DNA of 64,000 nt, from contig OY970153.1 of assembly GCA_963706385.1 (NCBI GenBank), positions 2,728,001 to 2,792,000 on the forward strand, written 5' to 3'. The translations under genes were made by a program, and so were the position numbers. Of the stretch, positions 45,607 through 54,694 are shown piece by piece (position 1 is the stretch's first letter; each line of letters begins with the position of its first letter). Origin of the DNA: Poindextera sp963706385. Lineage in GTDB: Bacteria > Pseudomonadota > Alphaproteobacteria > Caulobacterales > Caulobacteraceae. The notes under the pieces are model-generated. The model had not been told where the DNA came from and did not search any database. It worked only from the letters and a program-made list of their open reading frames with translations.

Positions 45607-47154
45607 ATGCAGACGGCCCTGAGCATCACCCGAGCCGAGAATTTCGCCGAATGGTACCAGGCGGTGGTCCGCGACGCGGACATGGCCGAGAACAGCCCGG
45701 CGCGCGGCTGCATGGTGATCAAGCCGTGGGGCTATGGGGTGTGGGAGCTGATCCAGCGGGCGCTGGACGCGCGGATCAAGGCCACCGGCCACGAGAACTG
45801 CTATTTCCCGCTGTTCATCCCCCTGAGCTTCATCGCCAAGGAGGCCGAGCACGTCGAGGGCTTCGCCAAGGAGATGGCGGTGGTCACCCACCACCGGCTG
45901 AAGATGATCGACGGGGTGCTGCGGCCCGATCCGGACGCCGAGCTGGAGGAGCCGCTGGTCGTGCGGCCGACCTCCGAGACCATCATCGGCGACGCCTTCC
46001 AGCGCTGGATCCGCAGCTATCGCGACCTGCCGCTGCTGCTCAACCAGTGGGCCAATGTGGTGCGCTGGGAGATGCGCACGCGTCTTTTTCTGCGCACCGC
46101 CGAATTCCTCTGGCAGGAGGGCCACACCGCCCACGCCGACGAGGCCGACGCCCGCGCCGAGACCCTGCGCATGCTGGAGGTCTATCGCGAGTTCGCCGAG
46201 GCCGTCCTGGCCATGCCGGTGATCGCCGGCGAGAAGCCCGAGCACGAACGCTTTCCGGGCGCGGTGACCACCTATGCGATCGAGGCGATGATGCAGGACG
46301 GCAAGGCCCTGCAGTCGGGCACCTCGCACTATCTGGGCGATCATTTCGCCAAGGCCCAGAACATCCGCTTCCAGACCGAGACCGGCGACTGGGCGTTCTG
46401 CCATACGACGAGCTGGGGCGTCTCCACCCGGCTGATCGGCGGGGTGATCATGACCCACGGCGACGACGACGGTCTGCGCCTGCCGCCGGCCATCGCCCCG
46501 CGCCAGATCGTCATCGTGCCGATCCTGCGCGACAAGCCGGAGGACGCCGAGGTGCTGGCCTACTGCCAGGCGCTGGCCGGCGAGTTGTCGGCGGGAGCGG
46601 CCTTCGGCGCGCCGATCCGGGCCTTCGTCGACAAGAAGCCGATCCGTTCGGCCGACAAGCGCTGGGACTGGGTCAGGCGCGGCGCGCCGGTGATCGTCGA
46701 GATCGGCCCGCGCGATGCGGCCGGGGGGCAGGTGACCTTCATGCGCCGCGACGCCTTGCGGGTCGGCGAGAAGGTGGCTTCGACCAGCCTGCCCCGGGCC
46801 GCCTTCATCGGCGGGGCCGAGCGATTGCTGGCCGAGATCCAGGCCGCGCTGTTCGACCAGGCCAAGGCGCGGTTGGACGGGAACATCCGCGGCGACATCG
46901 ACAGTTTCGAGGCCCTGGCGGCCTATTTCGGCCCGGCGGCGGAGGACGAGGACGCCGCCGCCGCCTTCAAGGGCTGGGTGCGCGCGCCCTGGAGCCGGCC
47001 GACCGGCGCGGCGCTGGAGGCGGTGGTCGCCCGCCTGAAGACCCTGAAGCTGACCATCCGCATCGCTCCGAGCGACCGGCCGTCCAGCCTCGGCCCCTGC
47101 CTGTTCTCCGGCGAACCGGGCATCGAGGAGATCCTGATCGGGCGGGCCTATTAG
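45607..47154 (+). CDS. proS: Prolyl-tRNA synthetase, archaeal/eukaryotic type (ProS type 3)
   Basis: A 515-residue class II synthetase. It begins ENFAEWYQAVVRDADMAENS, with PARGCMVIKPWGYGVWELIQ, VVRPTSETIIGDAFQRWIRS and WEMRTRLFLRTAEFLWQEGH (motif 2), and ends in the conserved tyrosine (LIGRAY). This layout, without the bacterial INS editing domain and with a C-terminal extension, is the archaeal/eukaryotic ProRS. It charges tRNA-Pro. Most alphaproteobacteria instead use the short bacterial-type ProRS, so this may be a replacement or second copy. Convergent with the phosphodiesterase gene. Confidence 0.93.
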   Translation: MQTALSITRAENFAEWYQAVVRDADMAENSPARGCMVIKPWGYGVWELIQRALDARIKATGHENCYFPLFIPLSFIAKEAEHVEGFAKEMAVVTHHRLKMIDGVLRPDPDAELEEPLVVRPTSETIIGDAFQRWIRSYRDLPLLLNQWANVVRWEMRTRLFLRTAEFLWQEGHTAHADEADARAETLRMLEVYREFAEAVLAMPVIAGEKPEHERFPGAVTTYAIEAMMQDGKALQSGTSHYLGDHFAKAQNIRFQTETGDWAFCHTTSWGVSTRLIGGVIMTHGDDDGLRLPPAIAPRQIVIVPILRDKPEDAEVLAYCQALAGELSAGAAFGAPIRAFVDKKPIRSADKRWDWVRRGAPVIVEIGPRDAAGGQVTFMRRDALRVGEKVASTSLPRAAFIGGAERLLAEIQAALFDQAKARLDGNIRGDIDSFEALAAYFGPAAEDEDAAAAFKGWVRAPWSRPTGAALEAVVARLKTLKLTIRIAPSDRPSSLGPCLFSGEPGIEEILIGRAY

Positions 47155-47294
47155 GGCCGCAGCCCCAGCGTTCGGCCCGGCGGCAAGGGCCGCCAATTCT
47201 TTGGATCAGGGCCGCAGCCCAAGGGTGCGGCCCGGCGGCAAGGGCCGCCGATTCGTTAAGTCAGGGCCGCAGCCCAAGGGTGCGGCCCGGCGCG
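47153..47294. repeat. 55-bp tandem repeat, about 2.5 units, copying a gene 3' end
   Basis: Units begin AGGGCCGCAGCCC at 47153, 47208 and 47263, exact period 55. The third, partial unit is the 3' end of the phosphodiesterase gene on the minus strand (codons for RTLGLRP and TGA). The other units repeat those codons and the downstream GGCGGCAAGGGCCGCC hairpin. Units 2 and 3 agree better than unit 1. Confidence 0.88.
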
Positions 47295-49108
47295 CCGGCG
47301 GCGTCGAAATAGGGCGTTGCTCCGGCGTCCTGGGCGTTCAGCACGGTGACGAAGCCGTTCGCCGCCGGGGCCGAACGCACCGTCCGCGCACGGAAGGCGA
47401 CCGGCGCGCCGCCCTTGAGGCTTTCGCTCAGCACCCGGCCGGTCAGCGCGCCGCGCGGGGCGATGTTCAGGCGCAGGAGCTTGGCCAGGGTGACGGCGAG
47501 GTCGGCGTTGCCGACCGGCGTCGGATCGACGAATCCGCTCCTGAAGTCCGGTCCGATGGCGGCCATGAAATTGTGGGTGTCGGCCCGGCCGAAGGTTCCG
47601 TGGATGCCCTGGCCCTGCTGCAGGTCGGTGTCGGCCACCTCGACGCCGCAGATCTCCGGCTGGCCGCAGTCGCCGGGGAAGCTCCTGAAGCTGACGATGA
47701 CGGCCGGGCGGGGGGTGCGGGCCGAGCCTTGCAGGCCCACCGCGCTGAACGGCAGGGTCCCCGGGATCGCGCCGAACGCATCGTCGACGAACACCCCGCC
47801 GGTGTAGTCCTGGGCGATGAGGGCCGCGACCACGCGCCTGACCAACGTCTTGGCGGCCAGCGCCTTGGCGTCGGGCCCCGGCAGCCAGATCTGGTCGGAG
47901 CCGCCGTTCGAGGCGATCACCACCCGCGGGTGGGCGGGGTCGGCGCCCAGCACGGCGCCCCCGTGGCGCGGGTGGAAACCGTCGTTCAGCTCGATCGGCA
48001 GACCCGCCGCGTCGTACAGCGGCAGGTCCAGCGCCCGGGCCAGGTCGATGGCCAGGAACCCCGGCGGCAGGAAGCCCTTGGGCACGTCGCGATAGGCGAT
48101 CTGGGCGGCCGGACTGGTCGCGCTCTGCTTCGAGGCGGTGGAAAAGCCGTGGTCGGCGGTGACCACGATGTCGGTGGTCTTGTCGAGCCCGAGGGCGCGC
48201 AGGGCCTCGCGCAGCCTTTGCAGGTCGCTCGAGGCGTTGCGGATCGCCGCCATCGAGGTCGGGCCGTTGATCCCGGGCGACAGGAGGTTGAGGCTGTCGC
48301 CCTGATTGTGCTGGGTGCCATCGGGGTCGCGCGACCAGAACACCAGCACGAACGGACGATGGGCCGCCTTGAAGCGGGGCAGCAGCACCTTGGCCGCCAC
48401 GTCGGCGAACCAGTTCTGCTGTTCGACATTGGCCACCTTGACGCCCGAGCGGATGTAATCGCCCGGATCGGTGTTCAAGCCGCGATCGGGCGCGATCGGG
48501 GACAGGCCCGCCGCCTTGATCGCCGCGAGCACCCAGGCCGGCGCGGGCAGGCCGTCGGCCTGGCCGGTCTCGTCGTCGATGACGAGGGTCTCCCTCGCCG
48601 GGTCGGCGGTCACGTCCTGCACCCGGGCGGGACCGAGCTTGCCGATCACCGCGGTGGAGAAGCCGTTGGCGCGGGCCGCCGCCAGCAGGCTGGTCTCGCC
48701 CAGGTAGTCGCCGTCGAAGCGCCGGTCCATGTCGGCCAGCACCGAATCGTCCTCCAGCGGCGCGACCAGGCCGCCGTAGGCCGAGGCCAGGGCTGGCTCG
48801 CCGGCGAAGACCATGTTGGCGAAGTCGCCGGTGTCGCCCAGCCGGTGGCCGGTGGCGATGGCCGAGGCGTTCGGCGTGGTCACGGTGGGAAACAGCGCAT
48901 GGCTGTTGCGGAAATCCACCCCCTCCGCGCGCACCTGGGCCAGGGCCGGGGCGGTGTCCGGCGTGACGATCCCCGAGCGCAGGCCGTCGGCGACGAAGAT
49001 GATCACATTGTGCGGCGCCCGCGCGGCGCGGATCCAAAGCCCCGCGCCGATCACGGCGGCGAGCGCCAGGACGACGAGGAGGCTGAGTCGGAGCCGGCCG
49101 GCTGTCAT
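47261..49108 (-). CDS. Alkaline-phosphatase-superfamily phosphodiesterase (NPP-like)
   Basis: A 615-residue protein with an N-terminal membrane anchor or signal (LRLSLLVVLALAAVIGAGLW) and an NPP/type I phosphodiesterase domain: VIIFVADGL with metal ligand Asp41, nucleophile Thr77 in FPTVTTPNASAIATGH, then SRDPDGTQHNQGD and VTADHGFST metal sites. It should act in the periplasm on phosphate mono- or diesters, possibly nucleotide or phosphonate esters. ATG at 49108 overlaps the upstream TPR-sulfotransferase stop (ATGA). Last gene of the TonB operon. Confidence 0.86.
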   Translation of the reverse strand: MTAGRLRLSLLVVLALAAVIGAGLWIRAARAPHNVIIFVADGLRSGIVTPDTAPALAQVRAEGVDFRNSHALFPTVTTPNASAIATGHRLGDTGDFANMVFAGEPALASAYGGLVAPLEDDSVLADMDRRFDGDYLGETSLLAAARANGFSTAVIGKLGPARVQDVTADPARETLVIDDETGQADGLPAPAWVLAAIKAAGLSPIAPDRGLNTDPGDYIRSGVKVANVEQQNWFADVAAKVLLPRFKAAHRPFVLVFWSRDPDGTQHNQGDSLNLLSPGINGPTSMAAIRNASSDLQRLREALRALGLDKTTDIVVTADHGFSTASKQSATSPAAQIAYRDVPKGFLPPGFLAIDLARALDLPLYDAAGLPIELNDGFHPRHGGAVLGADPAHPRVVIASNGGSDQIWLPGPDAKALAAKTLVRRVVAALIAQDYTGGVFVDDAFGAIPGTLPFSAVGLQGSARTPRPAVIVSFRSFPGDCGQPEICGVEVADTDLQQGQGIHGTFGRADTHNFMAAIGPDFRSGFVDPTPVGNADLAVTLAKLLRLNIAPRGALTGRVLSESLKGGAPVAFRARTVRSAPAANGFVTVLNAQDAGATPYFDAAGAPGRTLGLRP

Positions 49109-51171
49109 GAGACCTCGGAAAGGGCGATCTTGAGGGGGCCGAGCCAGGGTTCGTACTTCTTCCATTGCTCAAGGCCATCGCGGAAAATGGGCTGTCGCAC
49201 CTGTTCCGAACTCGGCGTGCGCACTGCGCGCCGGGTCTTGTGGAACTCGATGCAGGCCGGCTCGAATGCGAGGCCGCAGTAGTCCAGGATCCGCCGCACG
49301 CTGCCCTCCAGATCGTCCACCACATCCTCGTGCTGCACGCGCAGCACGCGGCCGGGCAGGGCCTCGTCCCAATGGCGCATCAGGTCGAGATAGGTGCGGT
49401 AGTAGCGGGCGACGTCATTCAGACTGTAGGTGAATTCCTGTCCCTGGGCGAACAATTGCTTGAAGTTGCTGAAACAGCAGGCCATCGGCTCGCGCCGCGC
49501 GTCGATGATCCTGGCGTTCGGCAACATCAGGTGGATCAAGCCGATATGCCGGAAGTTGTTCGGCATCTTGTCGATGAAGAACGGGCGACCGCCGGTGCGA
49601 TAGGCGCGGGTATCGGTGAGGTAGCGCCCGCCCAGAGCGCAAAAGGCTTCCGCCGAAAGGTCGGCGAGGACGTCGGGGTAGCGGGGCCTTGTGTCCTTTG
49701 GTCCCTGGCCCTGGATGTCGAGTACGGCGCGCTGGACGTCGGACAGCTCCAGGGTGCCCTCGACCTGGGAATGGGACGCCAGGATCTGCTCGATCAGGGT
49801 CGATCCGGCCCGGGGCAGGCCAAGGACGAAGATCGGATCCGGGCGGGGATCGCCCCAGCCGGCGCGTTCGGCAAAGAAGGCCCGGGTGCAGACCCGTATC
49901 TGGGCTTTCGTGTTGGCCTCGGTAATCTCCGGGACGTACTTGCTCTCTGAGCGCTTCAGGGCGTTGCCCCGCTTGTAGAAGGTCCAGGACTCCTCGAACT
50001 CGCCGCGGTGCTCAAGCGCCTTGCCGAGCGCGAAGCACAAGTGGAAGCGGTCGACCGGGACGGTGGTTGGGGAGGCCTCCTCCGCCCGCATGCGGGCGAT
50101 CTCGTTGTCGGTGAAGCGGTAGGTCTTGAGGTTGGCGAGGCTCCAGTAGGCGTCGCCGAAGTTGGCGCGCGCGGCGGCGGCGGCGCGGTAGGAGGCGATG
50201 GCTTCGGGGACCTGGCCGATGGTCTTCTGCGCATGGCCCATCCACAGCGGCACATCCCACGACGCGGGCTGCAGGCGGAGCATCTCTGCGTAGATCTCCA
50301 GCGCTCGCTCGCTCTGGCCGAGGCCGACCTCGGCGTTGGCCGCGAGGGTGAGCCACTCGCCATTGGTCGGATCGACGGCGAGCAGCTTCTGCACCTCGGT
50401 CCGGGCCTCGATGTGCTTCTGGCGCTTGATCAGCGTCTGAACGTAGTCCTGACGGGCGGCGTGATAGTTGGGCAGGCGGGTCAGCACCGCTTCCAGCAGG
50501 GTCTCGGCGTCGTTTAGAACCTCCAATTCGATGCCGATGCGGGCGAGCAGCCGCATGGCCTCAGGATCGTCGCCGTGCTTCTGCAGGTAGGGCCGGATGA
50601 TCTGCTCGGCGAGGCCAATGTCGCCGTCCGAAAAGTGCGAGGTCGCGCGCACCACCTCGGGTGCGAGGGTCTTCAGGGTCTCCACGTGAGCCTTGGCGGT
50701 GGCGGCGTTTTCCTGGTCGCCGGTCATGCGGTAGAGGCTTTCCAGCATGTTCCAGCTGGCGGGAAGTGCGGGATTGATGTTGACCGAGACCAGCAGACTC
50801 TGGATCGCGTTCGGCGCGTCGCGTCGGGCGACGAAGCACATGCCCCGCTCCTGGTGCAGGCGGCTGAAGCGCGGATAGAGCCGCTCCAGCTGGTCCAGGG
50901 TCTGCGTGGCCGCGTCGATCCGGCCGAGGCAGCGCTGGCTGGTGGCGACGATCAGCAAAACGTCGCGGTTTTCCGGAAGATTCGCCTGCAGCGTAAGGGC
51001 AGCGGGCAGGGCCTCGGCGTGGCGACCCGCTTGCTGCAGGCCGCGCAGCCGGACCACTTCCGCTTCGACGGGGGGCTTGTCGGCAGGCGGCGAGAGGGGA
51101 GCGTCCATGGGCTCTGGGGGCGTAGGTGGGCGGGCGTCGCCGCCCGCCCATAGATATTGATCCAGAGCCAT
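49105..51171 (-). CDS. TPR-repeat sulfotransferase
   Basis: A 688-residue soluble protein. Residues about 40-390 form TPR repeats (e.g. ALEIYAEMLRLQPASWDVPL); residues about 430-670 form a Sulfotransfer_3 domain with the PAPS 5'-phosphosulfate loop GLPRAGSTLIEQILASHSQV and a 3'-phosphate region RIIDARREPMACCFSNFKQ. This architecture is common beside TonB receptors in sphingomonads and caulobacters. Start ATG is 9 bases after the TonB receptor stop, and its stop overlaps the phosphodiesterase start, so the three are an operon. Substrate unknown. Confidence 0.88.
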   Translation of the reverse strand: MALDQYLWAGGDARPPTPPEPMDAPLSPPADKPPVEAEVVRLRGLQQAGRHAEALPAALTLQANLPENRDVLLIVATSQRCLGRIDAATQTLDQLERLYPRFSRLHQERGMCFVARRDAPNAIQSLLVSVNINPALPASWNMLESLYRMTGDQENAATAKAHVETLKTLAPEVVRATSHFSDGDIGLAEQIIRPYLQKHGDDPEAMRLLARIGIELEVLNDAETLLEAVLTRLPNYHAARQDYVQTLIKRQKHIEARTEVQKLLAVDPTNGEWLTLAANAEVGLGQSERALEIYAEMLRLQPASWDVPLWMGHAQKTIGQVPEAIASYRAAAAARANFGDAYWSLANLKTYRFTDNEIARMRAEEASPTTVPVDRFHLCFALGKALEHRGEFEESWTFYKRGNALKRSESKYVPEITEANTKAQIRVCTRAFFAERAGWGDPRPDPIFVLGLPRAGSTLIEQILASHSQVEGTLELSDVQRAVLDIQGQGPKDTRPRYPDVLADLSAEAFCALGGRYLTDTRAYRTGGRPFFIDKMPNNFRHIGLIHLMLPNARIIDARREPMACCFSNFKQLFAQGQEFTYSLNDVARYYRTYLDLMRHWDEALPGRVLRVQHEDVVDDLEGSVRRILDYCGLAFEPACIEFHKTRRAVRTPSSEQVRQPIFRDGLEQWKKYEPWLGPLKIALSEVS

Positions 51172-51180
51172 CGCGCCAAG

Positions 51181-53877
51181 CTAGAAGCGCATGCCAACCT
51201 TGAGGTTGATCACCCGCGGCCGGAGCGGCACCACGGCTTTGATGAACTGGCCCGACGACGCCAGGGTGATGGCGTTGGAATCCAGCAGGTTCTGCCCGAT
51301 TAGCTCGACCGTCCACTTGCCGCGGACGAAGCCGAGAGAACCGTTGACCGTGCCATAGCCCGGGATCGTATAGCGCAGATAGGTCGTGGTCGGGACGATC
51401 TGCGACGGCTGATCCCCCGCGATGTAGTTCTGCGGCTCGTTGAACTGTTCGCTGGTGTAGCTACCGTCGAGGCTGACGAACGGACTGTATTCCCACATTT
51501 TCCATTCATATCTGACGCCCAGGTTGGCTTGGTACGTCGGCGAGAACGCCGAGATTCCGCCCTTTACACCGAACGGGTTCGGATAGGGCTGGCCTTTCAC
51601 CTGAGTGATGCACTTGCCCAGGGTCGGAGACCCTACGGCGTTGCTGACCAGGCAGGGTGAGGTCGTCTGCTTGTTGTCGTTGTAGCTGGCCGAGCCCTGC
51701 ACGGTCAGGCCTTCCATCAGGCGAGCGATGAACTGCACCTCTACGCCATCGATGCCGTAGCTTGCGCCGTTGGTGGTGAAAGTGGAGTTGCCCAGGCAGC
51801 AGGGTTGATAGAGCGCGATCTGGCTGTTGCTCCAATCCATGTGGTAGCCGGTCAGGTTCAGCTGCAGTCGGTGATCGAAAAACTCCGACTTCACCCCCGC
51901 TTCGTAATTCTTGAGACTGTCGGGCGCGTAAGACACCGGCTTCGTGTACTGATTGTTGCCCGAGGTGAGGGGGGCCTTGGTTTCGGGGTAGCGATTGAAG
52001 CCGCCGGGACGGTAGCCCTCCGAATAGATGGCGTAGAACATCAGGTCCTTGGTCGGCTTGTACTGGATGCCGAAGTGGCTCTTGAAGCCGGTGTAGGTGG
52101 CCGACAGGTGTTCCTTGTCGATATTGGCCTTCGGCGGACACACCAGCACGTCCGTACAATTGGTCGCGGTGTGGTAGATCGAGCCCTTTTCGAACTCGTT
52201 GTAGTCGAAATAACGAGTGCCTGCGGTGATGGTCAGCACCTTGGGGATAATGTCGAAATCAAACTGCGCGAAGACGGCCGTCTGGTCGTAGCCGCGTGTG
52301 GTGTCATCGCCGTAGCCAACCATGTCGCCCTTAATTCCGGGCTGGTTCTGGGTGGAGCCGGGCGCCGGTGCGTCATTGCCGACGCAGGTTGCGCCCCCGG
52401 CCAGGGCGACCGCGAGGTTATTGCCCTCGTCGCAGGACGGGATGGTCTTATAGTTGAAGTCCATCACGTCATAGATGCGGAACTGCTCGTAGTACACGCC
52501 GGCGACGCCACGGAGGCGCCAGTCAGACGGGGTGCTGATGCGCGCCTCGTGGCTCATATGCGTGTTGTGCACCTTGTCGTGCCAGAAGGTGATCGGCGAG
52601 TAGCATTTGGCCGGCACCTTCGGCCCGCTGGCGCTGCCGGCCCCGAAGCCTGAGTTGTTGCCTCCCGTGCACTCGTAGTACTGCCCATAAAGGGTGCGCG
52701 AGTAGTTGGTGTAGTCGTTCTGCTGGGTAATGTGGCGGTCGGTGTAGGCGCCGGTGTAGATCACGTTCAAGCCGTGGATTTTTCCATTGAGGGTCCAGGC
52801 CGTGCTCTCGAAGTTGTCCTTGTTGTATGTCGGCACGAAGCTAGTGACCTGCAGCGGCTGCAGAGGCTGAAAGTCGGAGCCGACCGGATAGGTGGTCGAC
52901 AGGCCTTCGGCGTCGAGGTTCTGCACGCTCTGCGAGAGCAGCAGGTCCCAATCCGGGTTGACTTGCCACAGCAGCTCGACGCGCGCGCCCTGGGTGGTAA
53001 CAGGGTTCTGGTCCTTGCTGGCCATGGCATAATTGTTGTACTGCGCCGTGCCCGCGGGCAGGCAGAAGCCGGTGTGCGGGTTGGGGCCGCCGCCGTCCGG
53101 GCAGAGGCCGCCGGTCGGCCTCACGCCAATGTAGGTATTGTTGTCGAGCTGCTCGTTTCGCGTGAAGGTGCTCGGCACGTTGTCGATGTAGCCGCCCTGG
53201 CGGTCGTTGTATACGACGACGCGGGCCGCGAGCTTGTCGGTCACCAGGGGCAGGTTGACGACGCCGGAGAAGCTCCAGTTGTTGTCGCCGTGCTCGGTGT
53301 AACCGTACATGCCTTCGACGTTACCCTCGAAGACGTTCAGCTTGGGTTTGTTGGTGATGTAGCGCACCGCGCCGGCCTCGGCGCCCCCGCCGAACAGGGT
53401 GCCCTGCGGGCCTTCCAGGATTTCCACACGCTGCATGTCGGCGAGGTAGATGTCCGGGGCGCGGCCCGGGAACTGCATGGACTGCTCGTCCAGATATACC
53501 GCAACGTTGGGGAAGTTGCCGACGGTGGCGTAGGACTGCTCGCCGGCGCGACCGGTCGACAGGCCGCGCATCGACAGCTGGCCTTGGCCGGCGCCGGGCG
53601 CCGAATAGACCACGTTGGGCGTGAAGCGGAGGATCTGCTCGACGTTGGTGATGTTCAGCTTGCTGATGGCGTCACCTGAGAGGGCCTGGACGGTCATCGG
53701 CACGTTTTGGATGCTCTCGCTGCGGCGCTGGGCCGTGACGATGACTTCGCCGACGGCGACTGGCGCGCCTGCCGCTTCAACACCCGCGGACGACCCGCTC
53801 ATCTCAGCAGCGACAGCGCCCGTGCCGCCGCTAAGGACCGCGGCGATCGCGCACGAAATCAGATATCTGGCTTTCAT
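51181..53877 (-). CDS. TonB-dependent receptor
   Basis: An 898-residue outer membrane receptor. Signal peptide MKARYLISCAIAAVLSGGTG, then AVGEVIVTAQRRSESIQNVP, plug with LEGPQGTLFGGGAEAGAVRY and a barrel ending VINLKVGMRF with terminal Phe. First gene of the TBDR / TPR-sulfotransferase / phosphodiesterase operon. It is 250 bases downstream of the phosphonate operon in the same direction. Substrate is inferred only; see findings. ATG at 53877 chosen for the signal peptide. Confidence 0.93.
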   Translation of the reverse strand: MKARYLISCAIAAVLSGGTGAVAAEMSGSSAGVEAAGAPVAVGEVIVTAQRRSESIQNVPMTVQALSGDAISKLNITNVEQILRFTPNVVYSAPGAGQGQLSMRGLSTGRAGEQSYATVGNFPNVAVYLDEQSMQFPGRAPDIYLADMQRVEILEGPQGTLFGGGAEAGAVRYITNKPKLNVFEGNVEGMYGYTEHGDNNWSFSGVVNLPLVTDKLAARVVVYNDRQGGYIDNVPSTFTRNEQLDNNTYIGVRPTGGLCPDGGGPNPHTGFCLPAGTAQYNNYAMASKDQNPVTTQGARVELLWQVNPDWDLLLSQSVQNLDAEGLSTTYPVGSDFQPLQPLQVTSFVPTYNKDNFESTAWTLNGKIHGLNVIYTGAYTDRHITQQNDYTNYSRTLYGQYYECTGGNNSGFGAGSASGPKVPAKCYSPITFWHDKVHNTHMSHEARISTPSDWRLRGVAGVYYEQFRIYDVMDFNYKTIPSCDEGNNLAVALAGGATCVGNDAPAPGSTQNQPGIKGDMVGYGDDTTRGYDQTAVFAQFDFDIIPKVLTITAGTRYFDYNEFEKGSIYHTATNCTDVLVCPPKANIDKEHLSATYTGFKSHFGIQYKPTKDLMFYAIYSEGYRPGGFNRYPETKAPLTSGNNQYTKPVSYAPDSLKNYEAGVKSEFFDHRLQLNLTGYHMDWSNSQIALYQPCCLGNSTFTTNGASYGIDGVEVQFIARLMEGLTVQGSASYNDNKQTTSPCLVSNAVGSPTLGKCITQVKGQPYPNPFGVKGGISAFSPTYQANLGVRYEWKMWEYSPFVSLDGSYTSEQFNEPQNYIAGDQPSQIVPTTTYLRYTIPGYGTVNGSLGFVRGKWTVELIGQNLLDSNAITLASSGQFIKAVVPLRPRVINLKVGMRF

Positions 53878-54127
53878 GAATTTTTTCCCCGAGAGTCGCC
53901 TCAAGGGCTGCCGACACTATGGCTATGGAGGAAATGACCGTCCGCCCCCGCGCACACGCCGAAAACAGCCCACACCGAAGTGAACGTCGCGAGGCGAACC
54001 GCGACGCTGGCCGTGTATGGAAGCGGCGAGTGACACTTCGGTGACGCAGAAATTTCAGAACGTTAAATTATTGGCGACAATAACGTGACGCCCTGTCGCC
54101 AGCGTTGTGAGTCCGCGAAGGCTGTTT
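53878..54127. other. Intergenic region before the TonB receptor operon
   Basis: 250 bases between the phosphonate operon and the TonB receptor operon, both on the minus strand. It is long enough to hold a separate promoter for the receptor operon. I see no PHO box and no clear terminator. Confidence 0.5.
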
Positions 54128-54694
54128 TCACGGTCGTTGGGCGGAAGCGCCGGTCAACAACGCGCGCATCAGCGGCGCATAATCGGCGAAGGAGCGCTTG
54201 GAGGGCTCTTCGCATTTGCCCAGGTCGTCAAATCGTCTAAGCGCGAGCGCCTCTCGCCAATAGGGCAAGCGCTCGAAAGCCGCCGCATCCGCCGGGTCGA
54301 ACGGACCACCTTGCAGCTTGAGCGATGCTTGGGAGGCCGCGCTCAGATCTTGAAAATAGCGCGCCTCCTTGAAACAGAGATAGCGCTTGGCCGCCACGTG
54401 CAGGGCGATGGGCTCGCACACCGCCGCGCCGAACAGACGCGCGAGCGCCTGGGCGCCCGTGGTTTCATGGCGATCGTCGAACTTGAATTCCGCCACATCC
54501 TCTTCGTTCTCGAACAGGTGTCCGATGTCGTGCAAGAGGGCGGCGACGACGAGGCTGGGCGCGGCGCCGTCCGCTTCGGCCAGGGCGGCGCATTGCAGGG
54601 CGTGTTGGGTTTGCGTAACGCCTTCGCCATAACTCAATCCGCCGCGTTCGGCATAGAGTCGTTCGATCTGCTCAAGGCTCGACAGTTTGAACAT
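54128..54694 (-). CDS. Phosphonate-associated HD-domain protein, PhnZ-like
   Basis: A 188-residue HD-domain protein matching the phosphonate-operon HDIG family that includes PhnZ, a mixed-valent di-iron oxygenase that cleaves 2-amino-1-hydroxyethylphosphonate. Residues align well with PhnZ: Tyr22, Glu24, His31, His55-Asp56, His59, His76, His99, Lys103 (LHVAAKRYLCF) and Asp156. So iron and substrate ligands appear intact. PhnY, which makes the hydroxylated PhnZ substrate, is not in this window. Its start overlaps the transporter gene's end by 23 bases. Last gene of the phosphonate operon. Confidence 0.88.
   Translation of the reverse strand: MFKLSSLEQIERLYAERGGLSYGEGVTQTQHALQCAALAEADGAAPSLVVAALLHDIGHLFENEEDVAEFKFDDRHETTGAQALARLFGAAVCEPIALHVAAKRYLCFKEARYFQDLSAASQASLKLQGGPFDPADAAAFERLPYWREALALRRFDDLGKCEEPSKRSFADYAPLMRALLTGASAQRP

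Noticed and set aside
47153..47294. CRISPR-like array at the proS end
   Set aside because: Units abut directly without unique spacers and match the neighbouring gene's 3' end.
47256..49325. 689-residue open frame in another phase over the phosphodiesterase
   Set aside because: Arginine/glycine-rich out-of-frame translation of a gene with clear metal-site motifs.
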